This document shows, in pieces, positions 5,689 to 7,846 of a stretch of 7,846 nt of DNA. The translations under genes were made by a program, and so were the position numbers. The DNA is from Betaproteobacteria bacterium (GTDB taxonomy: Bacteria; Pseudomonadota; Gammaproteobacteria; Burkholderiales; Rhodocyclaceae). A model generated the notes under the pieces. It worked only from the letters and a program-made list of their open reading frames with translations. It was not told where the DNA came from and made no database searches. Position 1 is the first letter of the stretch, and every line of letters starts with the position of its first letter. Location of the stretch: positions 1-7,846 of the forward strand of contig JAGWUW010000111.1 of the NCBI GenBank assembly GCA_028868235.1, read 5' to 3'.

Positions 5689-6759
5689 ATGAGCCGCTTC
5701 TGGAGCCAGGTCGTCAACGACCTCACCCCCTACGTCCCGGGCGAGCAGCCCAAGATCGCCAATCTGATCAAGCTGAACACCAACGAGAACCCCTATCCGC
5801 CCTCGCCCAAGGTACTGGCGGCAATTCAGGCGGAACTCAATGGCGACGCAGCACGCCTGCGCCTATACCCAGACCCCAATGCCGACCTGCTCAAGACGTC
5901 CGTGGCTAGGCTTCATAGTGTCTCGGCGCAGCAGGTGTTCGTCGGCAACGGTTCGGACGAGGTGCTGGCCCACATTTTCATGGCGCTACTCAAGCACGAC
6001 GCGCCGATCCTATTCCCCGACATCACCTACAGTTTCTACCCCGTGTATTGCGGTCTGTACGGTGTCGACTACCAAAGCGTGCCCCTGGCCGACGACTTCT
6101 CCATCAATCCGGCCGACTACGTGGGCAAGCCGAACGGCGGCATCATTTTTCCCAACCCCAACGCACCAACCGGCCGCCTGCTCGCCCTCAATGCTATCGA
6201 ACAAATCGCACAGGCCAATCCGGATTCGGTCATCGTCATCGATGAAGCCTATGTCGACTTTGGCGGTGAGTCCGCGATCAAGCTTGTCGACCGCTACGAC
6301 AACCTATTGGTGGTTCATACGCTATCCAAGTCACGCTCGCTAGCCGGCCTGCGTGTCGGCTTCGCAGTCGGCCATCGCGCCCTGATCGACGGACTCGAGC
6401 GGGTCAAGAACAGCTTCAACTCCTACCCGTTGGACCGTTTGGCCATTGTTGGTTCCGTCGCGGCCATTGAAGATACCGTCCACTTCGAGCAGTGCTGCCA
6501 GGCGGTCATCGCCACACGCGACGCCTTGTCGACCGATCTGAAACAGCTCGGTTTCGAGGTCCTGCCGTCAGCAGCCAACTTCATCTTCGTCCGCCACCCG
6601 CAGCGCGACGCCGGGGAACTGGCCAAAGCGCTGCGCGATCAAAGCATCATCGTCCGCCACTTCAAGCTACCGCGTATCGATCAGTTCCTACGCATTACCG
6701 TCGGCACCGATGCCGATTGTAAAGCCCTGGTCGACGCCCTGCGCCAAATCACCGCCTGA
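5689..6759 (+). CDS. hisC: Histidinol-phosphate aminotransferase HisC
   Basis: HisC is a fold-type I PLP aminotransferase that converts imidazole acetol phosphate and glutamate to histidinol phosphate, the seventh step. The 356-residue protein starts [22 protein letters not shown], a familiar proteobacterial HisC N-terminus. It has [13 protein letters not shown] (28-40), LYPDP (59-63), VGNGSDEVL (85-93), and FPNPNAPTG (154-162) with Asn158 contacting the cofactor. IDEAYVDF (184-191) has Asp185 that pairs with the pyridine nitrogen. [14 protein letters not shown] (211-224) has the Schiff-base Lys214, and FLRITVG (333-339) has the carboxylate-binding Arg335. It is transcribed away from hisB. 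No Shine-Dalgarno sequence precedes the ATG, so initiation may be weak or leaderless. HisC paralogues exist in many genomes, so this may not be the only one, but its position next to hisB favours a histidine role. Confidence 0.95.
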   Translation: MSRFWSQVVNDLTPYVPGEQPKIANLIKLNTNENPYPPSPKVLAAIQAELNGDAARLRLYPDPNADLLKTSVARLHSVSAQQVFVGNGSDEVLAHIFMALLKHDAPILFPDITYSFYPVYCGLYGVDYQSVPLADDFSINPADYVGKPNGGIIFPNPNAPTGRLLALNAIEQIAQANPDSVIVIDEAYVDFGGESAIKLVDRYDNLLVVHTLSKSRSLAGLRVGFAVGHRALIDGLERVKNSFNSYPLDRLAIVGSVAAIEDTVHFEQCCQAVIATRDALSTDLKQLGFEVLPSAANFIFVRHPQRDAGELAKALRDQSIIVRHFKLPRIDQFLRITVGTDADCKALVDALRQITA

Positions 6760-6764
6760 CAACC

Positions 6765-6971
6765 ATGGAAACCATCTGGAAACGCCCCGACGGCAGCATC
6801 GTCGCCTGCACCGAGAAAATCAAGGTACTGCGCGAGAACCTCGAAGAATTGCGCCAGATGGCGCAGGACGCCTTCGAGGATGCCTTGCTGATGGAGTGCG
6901 AGGAAGGCCAGATCCGCGCCGTGTTCCAGGATGTAATCGGCGGGCTGGTGAACCCCTACAACAAGGATTAG
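6765..6971 (+). CDS. Small acidic protein of unknown function downstream of hisC
   Basis: A 68-residue reading frame starts 5 nt after the hisC stop. I do not recognise the family. It begins METIWKRPDGSIVACTEKIKVL, with a beta-turn-like RPDGS. Next comes a charged, heptad-like helical stretch (about 17-50) rich in Glu, Leu and Ala (ENLEELRQMAQDAFEDALLMECEE), then IRAVFQDVIGGLVNPYNKD. It has no signal peptide, membrane segment or obvious metal motif; the two cysteines (15 and 45) are far apart. Codon use resembles hisC, with G/C-rich third positions, and the frame fills the space between hisC and the convergent gene, so it looks like a real gene. No Shine-Dalgarno sequence is visible, so translation is probably coupled to hisC. 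A small soluble, mostly helical protein is inferred. Confidence 0.75.
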   Translation: METIWKRPDGSIVACTEKIKVLRENLEELRQMAQDAFEDALLMECEEGQIRAVFQDVIGGLVNPYNKD

Positions 6972-6975
6972 CAGG

Positions 6976-7000
6976 CCCCAAAGGATTTCCCTTAGCGGGG
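6976..7000. other. Interrupted hairpin between convergent gene ends
   Basis: CCCC (6976-6979) pairs with GGGG (6997-7000), and inside it AAGG (6981-6984) pairs with CCTT (6990-6993), leaving a 5-nt loop and a small asymmetric internal loop. It spans the 20-nt gap between the convergent genes and includes the stop codon of the minus-strand gene. No T run follows on either strand, so it is at best a weak or factor-assisted terminator. Confidence 0.3.
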
Positions 7001-7846
7001 TTCGCTCGGATCGGGTGTCAGGATACGACGCACCTCCCCAATTAGCGCCTGTAAGGCATCGGCCAAGGGCACGGCATAATCGGAGAGATTTGTTTCCCCG
7101 CGATGGGCAGCCTCGAGCAGTTCATTGGCCGATCTCATCACGATGACCGCTCCCAAATTGCCGGCAGCCCCCTTGAGTGCATGGGCCATAGCACGCATCC
7201 CCGCCACATCCCCCTCGTCAGCCAAGCAACGCAGTTGCTCCGGGTCACCTGCATGCTGATCGCACAACAACATCAATAGCCTAAGGTAGAGCGGCCGCCG
7301 GTTTCCTACCATCGTCAACCCTTGCACCAGATCTAGGCCATCTATTGTGGCTAGGCGGGACTCAAGGTCACCGACCGGTGCGACACTCTCTTTTCCGACT
7401 TTTGCAAGCTGCCGCCCACGTTCTGGCAACCATTTCAACATGGCACCGTAAAGCAGCTCCGGATCGAAGGGTTTGGATACGAAGTCATTCATCCCGGCCA
7501 CCAAACAATTGCGTCGGTCTTCCTCGAAGACGTTGGCTGTCATGGCGAGAATGGGAGTCTTCCCCAAGCCCGGCAGGCGGCGGATTTCCCGGGTCGCCGC
7601 CAAACCGTCGAGCTGTGGCATCTGCACATCCATCAGGATCAGGTCGTAACCACCCACCCCTGCCATGTCGACAGCAGCCCTCCCGTCAATAGCGGTATCG
7701 ACAAGCAGACCAACAGCCTGCAACACATCGCGCGCGACCTCGCGGTTGATCTCGTTGTCCTCAACCAGCAGGATTCTCGCGCCGGCTCGGCTCGCGGCCA
7801 GCACCGCAGCGGCATCGAGACGGCGGGCAGCCTCCATTTTCGGCCC
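6992..7846 (-). CDS. Receiver-Hpt C-terminal part of a phosphorelay protein, probably a hybrid histidine kinase (partial)
   Basis: The frame is open to the window edge, so the N-terminus is missing. An in-frame ATG at 7835-7837 has three codons (GPK) before it in the window and need not be the start. Numbered from that Met, residues 21-137 form a response-regulator receiver domain: [15 protein letters not shown] (acidic pair E26/D27), [13 protein letters not shown] (phospho-acceptor D70), ILAMTANVF (T100) and DFVSKPF (K122). After a linker, residues about 160-272 form an Hpt domain with [13 protein letters not shown] and its phosphorylatable His219. DNEINREVA and [13 protein letters not shown] are typical of the last receiver of BarA/EvgS-type hybrid kinases, and the Ala-rich lead-in resembles an inter-domain linker. 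I infer a larger sensor kinase whose input and kinase domains lie beyond the window. A free-standing REC-Hpt protein is the alternative. It has no evident tie to histidine synthesis. Confidence 0.88.
   Translation of the reverse strand, partial: GPKMEAARRLDAAAVLAASRAGARILLVEDNEINREVARDVLQAVGLLVDTAIDGRAAVDMAGVGGYDLILMDVQMPQLDGLAATREIRRLPGLGKTPILAMTANVFEEDRRNCLVAGMNDFVSKPFDPELLYGAMLKWLPERGRQLAKVGKESVAPVGDLESRLATIDGLDLVQGLTMVGNRRPLYLRLLMLLCDQHAGDPEQLRCLADEGDVAGMRAMAHALKGAAGNLGAVIVMRSANELLEAAHRGETNLSDYAVPLADALQALIGEVRRILTPDPSEPR

Noticed and set aside
1..7846. CRISPR arrays, insertion sequences, tRNA or rRNA genes, phage or defence genes
   Set aside because: No repeat-spacer pattern, transposase motif, inverted-repeat pair or tRNA-like fold was seen. 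The window is almost fully occupied by housekeeping genes.

Overview
The window is ordinary chromosomal housekeeping DNA from a GC-rich proteobacterium. It is most likely a betaproteobacterium of the Rhodocyclales (Dechloromonas/Azonexus-like). That placement rests on separate hisI and hisE genes, a monofunctional short HisB, the gene order hisB-hisH-hisA-hisF-hisI-hisE-hinT-tatA-tatB-tatC, and the protein sequences; it is an inference from familiarity, not a database match.

Layout. Positions 1-243 (+) hold the 3' end of a gene resembling a YafJ-type class II glutamine amidotransferase. A strong rho-independent terminator oriented for the minus strand (228-253) overlaps its stop codon. Positions 287 to about 5610 form one compact minus-strand unit of ten genes, read right to left: hisB, hisH, hisA, hisF, hisI, hisE, hinT, tatA, tatB, tatC. 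Most junctions overlap by 1 or 4 bases. The exceptions are hisH-hisA (34 nt), hinT-tatA (10 nt) and tatA-tatB (60 nt, filled with a CTAG-rich repeat). At about 5611-5688 a short divergent region separates this unit from hisC (+), which is followed after 5 nt by a small acidic 68-residue protein of unknown function. The right end (6992-7846, minus) is the C-terminal receiver plus Hpt portion of a two-component phosphorelay protein, probably a hybrid histidine kinase, cut by the window edge.

How the genes work together. HisE, HisI, HisA, HisF/HisH, HisB and HisC carry out consecutive middle steps of histidine biosynthesis, from phosphoribosyl-ATP to histidinol phosphate. HisG, the histidinol-phosphate phosphatase and HisD are not in the window. 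HinT is a small purine phosphoramidase, and TatABC forms the twin-arginine protein export system; both appear to be carried on the 3' part of the his transcript.

No previously undescribed system was found. The points most worth a second look are the CTAG repeat spacer between tatA and tatB, the divergent position of hisC, the extended -10 promoter that decides the hisB start, an SD-like nonamer in the wrong orientation before hisA, and the unrecognised 68-residue protein.
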